Below are positions 33,307 to 42,831 of a stretch of DNA of 44,383 nt, piece by piece. This stretch comes from an uncultured Prevotella sp. (GTDB lineage Bacteria; Bacteroidota; Bacteroidia; Bacteroidales; Bacteroidaceae), in assembly GCA_947302435.1 (NCBI GenBank), contig CAMYVQ010000021.1:1-44383 (forward strand), written 5' to 3'. The translations under genes and the position numbers were made by a program. The first letter of the stretch is position 1. Each line of letters starts with the position of its first letter. Under the pieces are notes generated by a model. That model worked only from the letters and a program-made list of their open reading frames with translations. It did not search any database and was not told the DNA's origin.

Positions 33307-35076
33307 ATGAAAAAGATATTGATGATGTGTGTCATTGCCTGCATGACACTTGTAGCCAATGCGCAGGCACCGGCTGGATTCCAGATGCCGGAGAACAATG
33401 CCACTTTCAAGAATGTCAACTATGCAGGCGACTCGAAGGAGTTCCACTGTATGGACATCTACCTGCCCGAAACAGGCAAGGAGAGCTATAAGGTGATTGT
33501 CGTGATCTATGGCAGTGCCTGGTTTGGCAACAACCTGAAGCAGGTGGCCTATCAGTCGCTCGGCAAGCCTCTGACCGATGCCGGCTTTGCCGTGGTGTGT
33601 ATCAACCACCGTTCCAGCGGCGATGCCAAGTTTCCGGCCCAGATTAACGACGTGAAGGGCGCACTGCGCTTCCTCCGTGCCCATGCCGCCGAGTATAAGC
33701 TCGACACCTCGTTTATCGGTATCACGGGCTATTCCAGTGGCGGTCATCTCTCATCATTGGCTGGCGTGACCAATGGCATGCGTAAGCGTACTGTCGGCAA
33801 CACCACGGTCGACTTGGAGGGTACTGTGGGTGGCAACGTCGACTACTCCAGCAGTGTGGATGCTGTCGTCGACTGGTTTGGTCCCGTCGATATGGCCCAC
33901 ATGGAGAACTGTGAGACGGTGAAGGACGAGAAATCGCCCGAAGCTGCCCTCATCGGTGGTGCCCCTGCCGAGAATCCCGACCTTGTGGTACTGATCAGTC
34001 CCATCACATATGTGTCGCCCTCTACAATTGCCACTACGTCACTGAAAGAGTACCCCCGTTTCCTTGTGTTCCATGGCAATGCCGACAATGTCGTTCCCCA
34101 CTGCCAGAGTGTGCGTTTCTCGGAGGTCCTGAAGAAGGCTGGACGATTGGAAAACTTTGTCACTGTGCCTAACGGACAGCATGGACCTGTGACGTTCAAT
34201 GAGCAGACATTCCGTCAGATGACCGATTTCTTCCTGAAGGAAGCCGCAAAGCAGAAGGTCGTGGAGAATGGTGGCACGGGTGCCTTCAAGGCTGTGATGA
34301 AGGAAGAGCCGTCGCTGCCTGCACACACTGTTTTCGTGCCACAGGATCTGTCGAAGTTCGATGCCCAGAATCCATTGCCCGTATTGGTATGGGGCAACGG
34401 TGCCTGCACCGATTCGCCTTGGGAGCACTTCAAGTTCTTGAATGAGATTGCTTCGCATGGCTACATGGTTGTGGCCACGGGCTACATCCCCATGGAAGAG
34501 AAGCCCTACCAAGGCCCGATGTCCACCACGCAGCAGCAGATAGAGAGTATTGATTGGGTGATTGCCCAGAATGCCGATCCTTCCTCACCTTATTACAATA
34601 AGATTGATGTCAACCATATCTGTGCCGCAGGTATGTCGTGTGGCGGCTTGCAAACCCTCTACAACTGTGCCGATCCACGCATCACCACACTCATGATCTG
34701 CAACAGCGGCCTGTTCAAGGTCACCAATGCCCATCAGGCAGTCGGCGGCATGCCGATGCCCGAGAAGTCAAAGTTGAAGGAAATTCATACGCCCGTCTTC
34801 TATATCCTTGGCGGCAAAGAGGATATTGCCTACGAGAACGGTATGGACGACTACCGCCTTATCAAGCATGTGCCGGCCTGTGTAGCCAACTTCCCTGTAG
34901 GACATGGTGGAACCTACCGCCAGCCACACGGAGGCGAGTTCAGCATTGTGGCACTTGCCTGGTTGCAGTGGCAGTTGAAGAACGATGCTGAGGCTGCGAA
35001 GATGTTCATTGGCAAGAAGCCCGGCCTGTCGCAGCGCGAGGGATGGACTTACGAAAAGAACAAACGAATGAAGTAG
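33307..35076 (+). CDS. Two-domain alpha/beta-hydrolase (tandem esterase fusion)
   Basis: 589 residues with a Sec signal (VANAQ). The first domain (25-310) is an acetyl-esterase-like hydrolase with nucleophile motif GYSSGG (Ser143) and a late His in NGQHGP. The second (325-575) is another alpha/beta hydrolase with GMSCGG (Ser444), VLVWGNGACTDSPW at its oxyanion region, and VGHGGTYRQP near its His. Both nucleophiles are present, so both halves could be active. With GH31 and GH3 neighbours it probably removes acyl groups from hemicellulose. Substrates are inferred. Confidence 0.8.
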   Translation: MKKILMMCVIACMTLVANAQAPAGFQMPENNATFKNVNYAGDSKEFHCMDIYLPETGKESYKVIVVIYGSAWFGNNLKQVAYQSLGKPLTDAGFAVVCINHRSSGDAKFPAQINDVKGALRFLRAHAAEYKLDTSFIGITGYSSGGHLSSLAGVTNGMRKRTVGNTTVDLEGTVGGNVDYSSSVDAVVDWFGPVDMAHMENCETVKDEKSPEAALIGGAPAENPDLVVLISPITYVSPSTIATTSLKEYPRFLVFHGNADNVVPHCQSVRFSEVLKKAGRLENFVTVPNGQHGPVTFNEQTFRQMTDFFLKEAAKQKVVENGGTGAFKAVMKEEPSLPAHTVFVPQDLSKFDAQNPLPVLVWGNGACTDSPWEHFKFLNEIASHGYMVVATGYIPMEEKPYQGPMSTTQQQIESIDWVIAQNADPSSPYYNKIDVNHICAAGMSCGGLQTLYNCADPRITTLMICNSGLFKVTNAHQAVGGMPMPEKSKLKEIHTPVFYILGGKEDIAYENGMDDYRLIKHVPACVANFPVGHGGTYRQPHGGEFSIVALAWLQWQLKNDAEAAKMFIGKKPGLSQREGWTYEKNKRMK

Positions 35077-35100
35077 TGTCCCCCTATAGTTGTTTTGTTG

Positions 35101-35137
35101 TTACTGTCCGCTAAACCAGTTTTTTAGCGGACAGTAA
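35101..35137. terminator. Bidirectional terminator between the esterase and GH3 genes
   Basis: TTACTGTCCGCTAAA and its exact complement (35123-35137) form a 15-bp stem with a 7-nt loop between convergent genes. Confidence 0.85.
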
Positions 35138-35149
35138 TCGTTTAGGAGC

Positions 35150-37768
35150 TTATTCTATGGCAACCGTTATCTTCTTCAGGTCTTTATCGGCACTGCTGTT
35201 GCCGACCATCAGTTCGTAGTTGCCTGGGACGACACGCATTGTGTTCGTCTGCGTATCCCAGCCTTCGAAACTGTTGTGGGGCAGGTCGATGGTGACGGTC
35301 TTGGACTCGTTGGGGGCAAGTGTCACTTGGGCATAGCCGCGAAGTGTCTTCCTTGGGCCTTCCTTATCGGCAATGTTGCGGATATAGACCTGCACGGTTT
35401 CGGTTGCTGAGGCGGAACCGGCGTTTTTCACTGATACCGACACTTGACCGTTCTGATAGTCAGGTTGACTGATTTCAAAGTCGGTGTAGGAAAGGCCAAA
35501 ACCGAATGGGAACAGTGGTTCACCCTCGAAGTAACGGTAGGTGCGATTCTTCATCGTATAATCGAGGAAATCGGGCAGGTCCTTTGTGCTTTTGTAGAAA
35601 GTGACGGGAAGTTTGCCGCAAGGGGACTGGTCGCCAAACAGAATCTCTGCCAAGGCTTCGCCACCCAATTCTCCGTCGTACCACCACTGGACGATGGCAT
35701 CGCAGGAGTTCAGTTCGGGGGTAAGCCCCATTGCTGAACCAGAGCAGTTGACGAAGATTACCTTCTTGCCTGCCTGATGGAGGGCAGCGAGCAGGTTGCG
35801 CTGTGCCTGGGGCAGTTCGATGTCGGTGCGGTCGCCACCTTTGAAACCGGGTTCATTGACCTCCATCTCTTCACCCTCTAAACTGGGGGATATGCCACCC
35901 ACGCAGATAACTGTCTCTGTCTGTCCGATTTGTGCAAGTATCTCCTGTGGAGTGGGATTGAGTTTCTTCTTGATGTCGAAGTTCAGGGCACCGTAGCCTG
36001 TTTCCTGTACATAGTCAATCCGGATATGGTAGGATTCTCCGGCCTTCACCGTCAGTTCCTTCTGGGCTCCCTGGATGCGATGCCGGACTTTCCATAGGTC
36101 AACAATGGTATCGCCATTGACGATGAGGCGCAACATGTCGTCACCATTGACATCGAAGATGAGGGCCTCATTGCGAGTGGGAATCAGCGTTCCTTCGAGA
36201 CGGGCGGAAATGTTCTCGAGATTCACACCAGGTGCAAAGACCGTGTTGCCGCCGTTACTCAGTTTCACGCCTTGTGGCAGGTTGGCTACGGCAGTAGGTG
36301 TGCCTTCCATGGTTGTGTTGTTCCAATAGGTGGCTTGCATGCCCTGGTTGCCCGAAGGGTCTTTGATCTCACCGAAGCGGCTCTCAAAGGCCTCGTTACG
36401 TGTCAGGCTACAGCCTTGGAAATATCTGACAGTGCCTCCCTTAGCCCTGTTGGTGATGCCTTCGAGGGCAGTGATGGTACGGGTGGGGTAGCCGGCATAG
36501 TTGCCCCACATCATGACAGAGTCATTGGCATTCGGCCCCATGACAACGATGTCGGTGGCAGAGCCTGATGATGCGTTGGAAGGATTGCCAAGAGGCAGTA
36601 CGTTGTTCTTGTTCTGTAGCAATACGATACTCTTCAGGGCCATTCGCTTGGCGAGTGCCTTATGTTCTTTGGAGGCAACAACGCTTTCCGGGATCTTTGT
36701 CCAGTCGTTCAGCTGGTCAGGGTCGAAGTCACCCAACTCAAAACGGGCGATGAGCAGCCGGCGCAGACTCTTGTCGAGGTCGGCTTCCTTGATTTCTCCA
36801 CGCTTGATGGCTTCGGGGAGGTTCTTGTATTCCGAACCGCACTCCACGTCAGTACCTGCCAATACGGCTTTTGCACTGGCTTCCGCTCCATCTTGTGCCA
36901 CATGATGCCACTGGGGCAGAAAATCGCGGATGGCACCGCAGTCGCTTGTGATAAGTCCTTCAAAACCCCATTCGTCGCGGAGTATCTGCTGTTCGTAGCG
37001 GGTCTGGGCGCAGCAGGCCAGTCCGTCGATACGCTGGTAAGCGCACATCACCTCGGCCACCTTTCCTTCCTGAACAAGTGCCTTGAAGGCAGGCAGATAG
37101 GTTTCCCAGAGGTCGCGTTCGGGCAGATTCTCAATATTGAACTCATGGCGGTTCCACTCTGGACCGCTATGCACGGCAAAGTGCTTGGCACAGGCCAAGA
37201 GCTTGCGGTACTGGCTCACACCAAGGTCTTCGCCTTGATAGCCCACACCTTGAAGACCGCGGACAACGGCAAGGCCCATTTTCGAGGTTAGGAAAGGATC
37301 CTCACCGTAGGTCTCCTGTCCTCGTCCCCAACGTGGGTCACGGAAGATGTTGATGTTGGGTGTCCAGAACGACAGGCTCTGATAGCGCTTGATGTCACCG
37401 GATTGTTTTGCCTGTTGGGCTTTCACACGTGCCTCGTCGCTGACTGCGGTGAACACTTCATGGAGCAGGGCATCGTCCCACGATGCGGCCATGGCCATCG
37501 TAATGGGAAACACGGTGGCATAGCCGTTGCGCCCGATGCCATGCAGGGCTTCGTTCCACCATTGGAATTGTGGGATGCCGAGTCGTTCGATAGCTGGCGA
37601 GGTGTCCATCATCAGACTGACTTTCTCTTCCAAAGTCAGTCGTGAGAGCAGGTCGTCAGCTCGTTGTTCGGCACTGAGGCTGGCATCCTGATACGGTAGT
37701 TTCTGATCGCTGCTGCATGCAGTAAGGACGATGCATGCGATGATTGCCAAAAATGTTCTCATGTTCAT
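35150..37768 (-). CDS. Glycoside hydrolase family 3, probable beta-xylosidase or beta-glucosidase
   Basis: 872 residues with a signal and lipobox-like VLTAC (Cys18). The N-terminal barrel has ITSDCGAIRDF with the nucleophile Asp276 and the sugar-binding CAKHFAVHSGPEWNRHEF block. The second domain is interrupted by a PA14-like insert (about 455-600), and a fibronectin III-like domain closes the C-terminus. The architecture matches xylan-acting GH3 enzymes of Prevotella. It begins 39 bp after the glycyl radical activase gene with no -7 box between, so it may be the third gene of that unit. Confidence 0.9.
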   Translation of the reverse strand: MNMRTFLAIIACIVLTACSSDQKLPYQDASLSAEQRADDLLSRLTLEEKVSLMMDTSPAIERLGIPQFQWWNEALHGIGRNGYATVFPITMAMAASWDDALLHEVFTAVSDEARVKAQQAKQSGDIKRYQSLSFWTPNINIFRDPRWGRGQETYGEDPFLTSKMGLAVVRGLQGVGYQGEDLGVSQYRKLLACAKHFAVHSGPEWNRHEFNIENLPERDLWETYLPAFKALVQEGKVAEVMCAYQRIDGLACCAQTRYEQQILRDEWGFEGLITSDCGAIRDFLPQWHHVAQDGAEASAKAVLAGTDVECGSEYKNLPEAIKRGEIKEADLDKSLRRLLIARFELGDFDPDQLNDWTKIPESVVASKEHKALAKRMALKSIVLLQNKNNVLPLGNPSNASSGSATDIVVMGPNANDSVMMWGNYAGYPTRTITALEGITNRAKGGTVRYFQGCSLTRNEAFESRFGEIKDPSGNQGMQATYWNNTTMEGTPTAVANLPQGVKLSNGGNTVFAPGVNLENISARLEGTLIPTRNEALIFDVNGDDMLRLIVNGDTIVDLWKVRHRIQGAQKELTVKAGESYHIRIDYVQETGYGALNFDIKKKLNPTPQEILAQIGQTETVICVGGISPSLEGEEMEVNEPGFKGGDRTDIELPQAQRNLLAALHQAGKKVIFVNCSGSAMGLTPELNSCDAIVQWWYDGELGGEALAEILFGDQSPCGKLPVTFYKSTKDLPDFLDYTMKNRTYRYFEGEPLFPFGFGLSYTDFEISQPDYQNGQVSVSVKNAGSASATETVQVYIRNIADKEGPRKTLRGYAQVTLAPNESKTVTIDLPHNSFEGWDTQTNTMRVVPGNYELMVGNSSADKDLKKITVAIE

Positions 37769-37807
37769 AGTTTAGTTTTTTAGTGTGATTGATAATTTTT
37801 ACTTTTT

Positions 37808-38758
37808 TTATCCACCAATTGTAGCTATGTAGCCGTGGGTGGCAAATTGGTGGGTGCAGCGTTGAAGGGTTTCGTCAGTAGGAACCGACATGGTGAAATT
37901 CTGGGGATTGTAGGTTGACCAGAGACGACGGTGCTTGTCGCGGCCTACATCGTGATAGGGCAGAAGATTGATACCACACAGATGATCGTGATTGGGCAGC
38001 GTGTCGAGGAAAGAGGCGATTGCCTCTATGCTTGCTTCGTCGGTGTTGATTCCTTCGATAAGTGGAATGCGAATGAAGAAAGGCGTGCCGAGAGTTGCCA
38101 ACAGATGGATGTTGCTGAGAATCCGTTCGTTGGAAACACCAGTGTAGCGTTGGTGAAGTTGGTCGTCAATCATTTTTATGTCTACCAAGAACAGCTCACA
38201 GTGACGGGCCACTTCCTTGACAAGTTCGGGTGTGGCATAGAGCGTTGTGTCGACTGTGCGGTGCAGACCGTGCCGTCCTAATTCTTGCAGAACCTCCAAT
38301 GTTGCCTGAGGTTGGAAAAGGGGTTCGCCTCCACAAAGAGTCACGCCCCCACCGCTGTCGGTCATGATGTCGCGCTCCTTCTCAATCTCGGTCATCAGCT
38401 CCTCCATCGTCCATTTGCGTCCGCACATCTCCAAGGCTCGGGTAGGGCACTCTTCTGCACAGCGTCCACAGCGCAGACATTCCACTCCTTCAATGGGGCG
38501 GATGCCGCACGAAGTCAGTTCGATGGCTCCTTGAGGGCAGACCTCTATACATGTTCGGCAGCCAATGCATTTCTTCTGTTTGTAGGTCTTGTGAGGACGG
38601 GCATCCCATGATTCCGGGTTGTGGCACCACACACAGCGGAGGGGGCATCCGCTGAAAAAAATGGTGGTGCGGATGCCTGGCCCGTCGTTGATGGCATAGC
38701 GTTTGATGTCGAAGAGATACATGATGCTTATTTCTGGGTTCTTGTTGTCACATTTCAT
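37808..38758 (-). CDS. Glycyl radical enzyme activating protein (PflA family)
   Basis: 316 residues. The radical SAM motif is GCPLRCVWC (Cys38, Cys42, Cys45), and two extra ferredoxin-type clusters follow (CIGCRTCIEVCP and CLRCGRCAEECP), as in activases of glycyl radical dehydratases. It makes the glycyl radical on the adjacent enzyme using SAM. Its start overlaps the upstream gene's end by 11 bp; a later ATG at MYLFDIKRY (residue 13) is also plausible. It works only without oxygen, so the organism is anaerobic. Confidence 0.93.
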   Translation of the reverse strand: MKCDNKNPEISIMYLFDIKRYAINDGPGIRTTIFFSGCPLRCVWCHNPESWDARPHKTYKQKKCIGCRTCIEVCPQGAIELTSCGIRPIEGVECLRCGRCAEECPTRALEMCGRKWTMEELMTEIEKERDIMTDSGGGVTLCGGEPLFQPQATLEVLQELGRHGLHRTVDTTLYATPELVKEVARHCELFLVDIKMIDDQLHQRYTGVSNERILSNIHLLATLGTPFFIRIPLIEGINTDEASIEAIASFLDTLPNHDHLCGINLLPYHDVGRDKHRRLWSTYNPQNFTMSVPTDETLQRCTHQFATHGYIATIGG

Positions 38759-41147
38759 CGTTCTCTGTTCGAGCGATGATTTCGTTCTGCAACTGCTCGG
38801 TCATGTCGTTGAAGTAGTCGGAATAGCCGGCAACACGAACTAACAGGTCACGGTAGTTGTCGGGATGTTTTTGGGCATCGAGCAACGTGTCGGTATCGAT
38901 GATGTTGAATTGTATGTGATGACCGCCGAACTTGAAGTAGGTGCGGATAAGGCTGGCGCATTTCCTCACATCCTCGTCGCGTTTGAACAACTGGGGCGTG
39001 AAGCGCACGTTGAGCAAGGTGCCGCCGCTCTTCGTCTGGTCGAGCTTGCCTAACGACTTGATGACAGCGGTAGGGCCATGCGAGTCGCTGCCGTGGGCAG
39101 GCGATGTGCCGTCGCTGATGGCGAAATGGGCAAGACGACCGTTGGGCGTTGCGCCGCATACCGAACCGAAATAGTTGTGGCAGGTGGTGGAGAGCATGTT
39201 CAGGTGTGTCTGTCCGCCACGGGTGTTGGGTCGTCCCTCAATGGCTTTCACCAAATCCTCATATACTCGCACGGCAATCGTGTCGGCATAGGTGTCGTCG
39301 TTGCCGAAGAACGGTGTGTGGTTGCGGATATACTGGCGCATCTTCTCGGACTGTTCCCAGTTTTTCTTGCAGGCTTCCAGTATCTCGTCCATCGTGTAGC
39401 GTTTGTCCTCAAACACGTGCTTTTTCAGGGTGGTGAAGCAGTCGGTAATAGTGCCGAGACCTGTACACTGTATATAGGTTGTGTTGTAACGGGCACCGCC
39501 ACTGTAGTAGTCGCGCCCTTTCTCAATGCAGTCGTCGATGTAGAGACTGAGGAACGTGGCAGGTGCATAAAGCGAGAACATACGTTCGATGTAGTTGTTG
39601 ACCGAGAGCTTCAGATTGACGAAGTACTCCATTTGTCGGTGCCATGCTTCATAGAGTTCCTCGAAGGTCTTGAACGTGCGGGGATCGCCCGTTTCCAGTC
39701 CCAACTTCTTTCCCGTCTCTGGGTCTGTGCCGTTGTTCAGCGTAATCTCTAAAATCTTTGGCGTGTTCAGGTAACCTGTCAGCAGATAGGCTTCCTTGCC
39801 GAAGGCTCCCACCTCGATGCATCCCGAACAGCCTCCTTCGCGTGCATCTTCCACCGTTTTTCCAGCCCGTGTCATCTCCTTCACGTAGGTGTCGGGATTG
39901 AAAATACTTGGATAACCATGTCCCTGGCGAATGACTTTCAGTCCGGCCAATAAGAAATCGTTGGGTGTATTTCCGGCAATATGGATGCTGAGTCCCGGCT
40001 GTAGCTGATGCAGCTCCTCCTGAATCTCCAAGATCATGTAGGAAATCTCGTTGACTCCGCTGTTTCCTTCACGATCCACCCCACCTATGTTTATATTGGT
40101 GAAGTCGTTATAAGTGCCTGACTCTAAAGCGGTGACTCCTACTTTGGGCGGAGCAGGCTGGTTGTTGAACTTGATCCAAAGACACGACAGCAGCTCCTTT
40201 GCATCGTCGCGTGTCAGCGTGCCGTCCGCGATACCTTTCTGGTAGAAGGGGAACAGATGCTGATCGAGATGTCCGGGATTCATGGAGTCCCATCCGTTCA
40301 GCTCTGTCACCGTACCTAAATGTACGAACCAGTACATCTGAATAGCTTCCCACAGGTCGCGTGGCGCATGGGCAGGCACATGGTGACAAACATCGGCAAT
40401 CTTCAGCAGTTCCTGCCTGCGCTGAGGATTGCTTTCTTCGCCTGCAAGTTTCTCAGCCAATTCAGCATGGCGTTCAGCAAACAATATTGCCGCATCGCAT
40501 GAGATGGCCATGGCCTCCAATTCCTGTTGCTTGTCGGTGGCCTCTGGGTCGTAGATATAGTCGAGTTCCTTGATGCGTTGCTCTATGCGAGCCTTCACAT
40601 CGAGCAGTCCTGTATGGTACATCTTGCCGTCCATGGCTGTATGGCCGGCGGCGCGTTGCTCCATGAATTCTGTGAACACGCCTGCATGATAGGCTTCTTC
40701 CCACTCTTTCGACACGTGGTTGAAGATGCGCTCGCGCTGAGTCTTCCCAGCCCAATAGGGGATGACCTCGCGTTCGTAGGTGTCGATGTCCTCTTGCGAG
40801 ATATGATAGCTCTGCAGTTCGCGAGTGTCCAATGTATGCAGGTCTTCCACCGAGTGGCAGGTCAATTCGGGGAAGGTAGGCACTGCCTTGGGCATCGGGC
40901 CACGTTCCCCCACAATTAGTTCGTCGGGACCGATGTAGATTGTCTTTTTCTTGCAAATCTCGTAGAAGTTACGGGCACGCAGAATGGGTGTGGGCATTGT
41001 GCCGTAGTTCTTCTTGTAGAACTCTGTCTCGATGAGTGCGCGCTCAATGCTAAGTGTGGTCGGCGTGTCGAAATTCTGTTGACGTAGCCGGCGTATGCGG
41101 TCGTTCATGCCGTTTAAGTTTTCGGGATGTTGAATGCTGTAGTTCAT
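38748..41147 (-). CDS. hypD: Glycyl radical enzyme, HypD-like trans-4-hydroxyproline dehydratase
   Basis: 799 residues. The C-terminus has the glycyl radical motif RVAGYSDYF (Gly774), and the active site has GGCSGCIEVG with catalytic Cys443 and Glu445. Long stretches match my knowledge of HypD: DELIVGERGPMPKAVPTFPE, FTEFMEQRAAGH, FNNQPAPPKVG and FGKEAYLLTGYLN. HypD removes water from trans-4-hydroxyproline to give pyrroline-5-carboxylate. No proC-type reductase lies beside it in this window, which weakens the substrate call. The glycyl radical family is certain; hydroxyproline is likely. Confidence 0.82.
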   Translation of the reverse strand: MNYSIQHPENLNGMNDRIRRLRQQNFDTPTTLSIERALIETEFYKKNYGTMPTPILRARNFYEICKKKTIYIGPDELIVGERGPMPKAVPTFPELTCHSVEDLHTLDTRELQSYHISQEDIDTYEREVIPYWAGKTQRERIFNHVSKEWEEAYHAGVFTEFMEQRAAGHTAMDGKMYHTGLLDVKARIEQRIKELDYIYDPEATDKQQELEAMAISCDAAILFAERHAELAEKLAGEESNPQRRQELLKIADVCHHVPAHAPRDLWEAIQMYWFVHLGTVTELNGWDSMNPGHLDQHLFPFYQKGIADGTLTRDDAKELLSCLWIKFNNQPAPPKVGVTALESGTYNDFTNINIGGVDREGNSGVNEISYMILEIQEELHQLQPGLSIHIAGNTPNDFLLAGLKVIRQGHGYPSIFNPDTYVKEMTRAGKTVEDAREGGCSGCIEVGAFGKEAYLLTGYLNTPKILEITLNNGTDPETGKKLGLETGDPRTFKTFEELYEAWHRQMEYFVNLKLSVNNYIERMFSLYAPATFLSLYIDDCIEKGRDYYSGGARYNTTYIQCTGLGTITDCFTTLKKHVFEDKRYTMDEILEACKKNWEQSEKMRQYIRNHTPFFGNDDTYADTIAVRVYEDLVKAIEGRPNTRGGQTHLNMLSTTCHNYFGSVCGATPNGRLAHFAISDGTSPAHGSDSHGPTAVIKSLGKLDQTKSGGTLLNVRFTPQLFKRDEDVRKCASLIRTYFKFGGHHIQFNIIDTDTLLDAQKHPDNYRDLLVRVAGYSDYFNDMTEQLQNEIIARTENDEM

Positions 41148-41177
41148 GAATCTTTATGCTTATACCAATTATATTTG

Positions 41178-41185
41178 CAAAAATA
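41178..41185 (-). promoter_or_regulatory. -7 box of the hypD operon
   Basis: The minus strand reads TATTTTTG, 30 bp before the hypD start and divergent from the esterase promoter. Confidence 0.5.
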
Positions 41186-41252
41186 CTCTTTTTTCCTGAT
41201 ACCTGCTATATGATTCTTCTTAATAAAATAGAAAAGGTGGAAAATAAAGAAT

Positions 41253-41397
41253 CCCAAAACTCTTAACTTAGGTTAAGACCTTTACTCTCGGCACTCGATT
41301 TTCAAGTTCGCCGAGAGTTCCTTTATACGACTTTTAGTAACTTCGCAGTCGAATAATCATCAAAAGCAAAGAACTATGAACAAGCGAACCATCATCA
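41253..41397. repeat. 145-bp direct repeat, copy 1
   Basis: Identical over 145 bp to 43884-44028. It contains a 16-bp palindrome, an 8-bp inverted repeat (41285-41292/41310-41317), a -7-like TAACTTCG (41338-41345) and the first seven codons of the esterase gene. Identity ends within the eighth codon. Confidence 0.95.
41262..41277. promoter_or_regulatory. FNR-like palindrome, copy 1
   Basis: CTTAACTTAGGTTAAG is a perfect 6-4-6 palindrome. The half-site spacing of TTAAC-N4-GTTAA equals that of FNR boxes (TTGAT-N4-ATCAA). It is centred about 80 bp before the probable transcript start. Confidence 0.5.
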
Positions 41398-42578
41398 CTA
41401 TTCTGCTCACCCTCGTCGCAGTGACGGGGCAGGCCCAACTTGAAAGTGTGAAGGAACTCACGATGAAGTCGGAGTATTTCAACCACGAGCGGCAGGTGCT
41501 CATTTACACGCCGGGAGGCTACCAGCAGTTCGACCAGACCTACTACGATGTCATCTACGTGTTCGACGCGCAGTGCCGCGAGATGTTCGACCTCGTACAC
41601 TGCCTGCTCAACATGGCTTGCAAGCCAGACCCCGACGGCGGCAGAAGCACGAGTTTCATCATCGTGGGCATCTGTTCGCCAAACCTTTGGGACATCAACT
41701 ATTTCCGCAACCACGACTACCTGCCCATGCCCCTGCACGGCAATAACGGGCTTTTCAAGGAGGGTTACTACTACGGCAAATCGCCCGACCTGAAGAAGTT
41801 CGTCAAGAATGAGTTGATGCCATACGTGAAGAAGAACTACCGCACGTCAGGACGTTCACTCGGCATCGGACATTCGTTGAGCGCATCGTTCGTGCTCGAC
41901 GCGATGATTACTGACGACCTCTTCGACGACTATATCGCCATTTCGCCCAACTGCTGTTACGACGAGTACCGACTGGCCACAGACATTGAACACTACCAGT
42001 TCAAGAACCGCAAGGCTCCTCGCTTCATCTATGCGTCGATGTCTGGCGAGATTGACAACGGGTCTGATTACTGGGGGGACGAGTGGAAAGCTGGCTGGGA
42101 GCGTGTCAGCACGTTCCTAAAGGACAAGTCCCACTTCAACGAGAACACCGTTACCTCCGTACAAACCTTTCCCGGCTATGGTCATTACAACGGCTTCATG
42201 CCCAGCCTGACAGCAGCCCTGAACGACTACATCGTTTTCGGTGCCAAGAATCTGGTGAGCTATGTCGGTGAAGAGACCTACCCCGTCCACATCGAACTGC
42301 GCGGCAAGAATCTCACCGACACCATCTACATCACCGGCAACCAGGATGCGCTGGCCAACTGGGAGGCAAAAGGCGTCAAGATGAAGCTTATCAGCGACAG
42401 CATCGCCTCCATTGACCTCCGTCTGCACCTACCCGCACAGTTTAAGTTCACCCGTGGCGGTTGGGAGCGCGAGGCCATCATTTCAAATGCCGATACAGGC
42501 AACCATATCATTCACGACGCAGAGCACACCAACCGCGTGTACCGCCTGTGGGAAAGAAGCCAGTGGATGGGAGAATAA
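41376..42578 (+). CDS. Esterase of the putative esterase (Fes/EstD-like) family
   Basis: 400 residues with a Sec signal (GQAQ). The alpha/beta-hydrolase domain (30-290) has the nucleophile motif GIGHSLSA (Ser167) and a likely catalytic His in FPGYGHYNG. The C-terminal 100 residues (HIELRGKNLTDTIYITGNQD, NWEAKGVKMKLISDSIASID) look like a starch-binding-like beta-sandwich, suggesting attachment to a carbohydrate. The promoter, 5' leader and first codons are duplicated at 43884-44028. It probably deacylates a polysaccharide or siderophore-like ester; the substrate is not known. Confidence 0.82.
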   Translation: MNKRTIITILLTLVAVTGQAQLESVKELTMKSEYFNHERQVLIYTPGGYQQFDQTYYDVIYVFDAQCREMFDLVHCLLNMACKPDPDGGRSTSFIIVGICSPNLWDINYFRNHDYLPMPLHGNNGLFKEGYYYGKSPDLKKFVKNELMPYVKKNYRTSGRSLGIGHSLSASFVLDAMITDDLFDDYIAISPNCCYDEYRLATDIEHYQFKNRKAPRFIYASMSGEIDNGSDYWGDEWKAGWERVSTFLKDKSHFNENTVTSVQTFPGYGHYNGFMPSLTAALNDYIVFGAKNLVSYVGEETYPVHIELRGKNLTDTIYITGNQDALANWEAKGVKMKLISDSIASIDLRLHLPAQFKFTRGGWEREAIISNADTGNHIIHDAEHTNRVYRLWERSQWMGE

Positions 42579-42593
42579 AAAGTGAAACGAACA

Positions 42594-42740
42594 ATGAACA
42601 AGAAAACCATCATTATCATTGGAGCAACCTCTGGCATTGGCAGGGCACTCTTCGAGAAATATGCCGCCGACGGCAACCGCATTGCCATTCACTTTATGTC
42701 TAACTTTCATAAACCAGTAAGGATTATGAACAGGTTATAA
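42594..42740 (+). pseudogene. SDR oxidoreductase fragment
   Basis: 48 residues, starting MNKKTIIIIGATSGIGRALF, a Rossmann TGxxxGIG-type motif of short-chain dehydrogenases. After residue 34 the sequence leaves the family and soon stops; full SDRs are near 250 residues. The gene seems to have lost its 3' part. It follows the esterase by 15 bp. Confidence 0.75.
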
Positions 42741-42795
42741 GAGCGTGATAAGCAAATATTTCAGTCAAAACAGACAATATCTCGCAAAAAAGTTA

Positions 42796-42803
42796 TAATT
42801 TTG
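42796..42803 (+). promoter_or_regulatory. -7 box of the orphan antitoxin-like gene
   Basis: TAATTTTG followed by CA, 28 bp before the ATG at 42832. Confidence 0.5.
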
Positions 42804-42831
42804 CACTGCTAAACGATAAAGGAAAGCGATT

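Noticed and set aside
38748..41147. Pyruvate formate-lyase
   Set aside because: The active site has a single GCIE-type catalytic Cys/Glu pattern of glycyl radical dehydratases, not the adjacent Cys-Cys pair of pyruvate formate-lyase.
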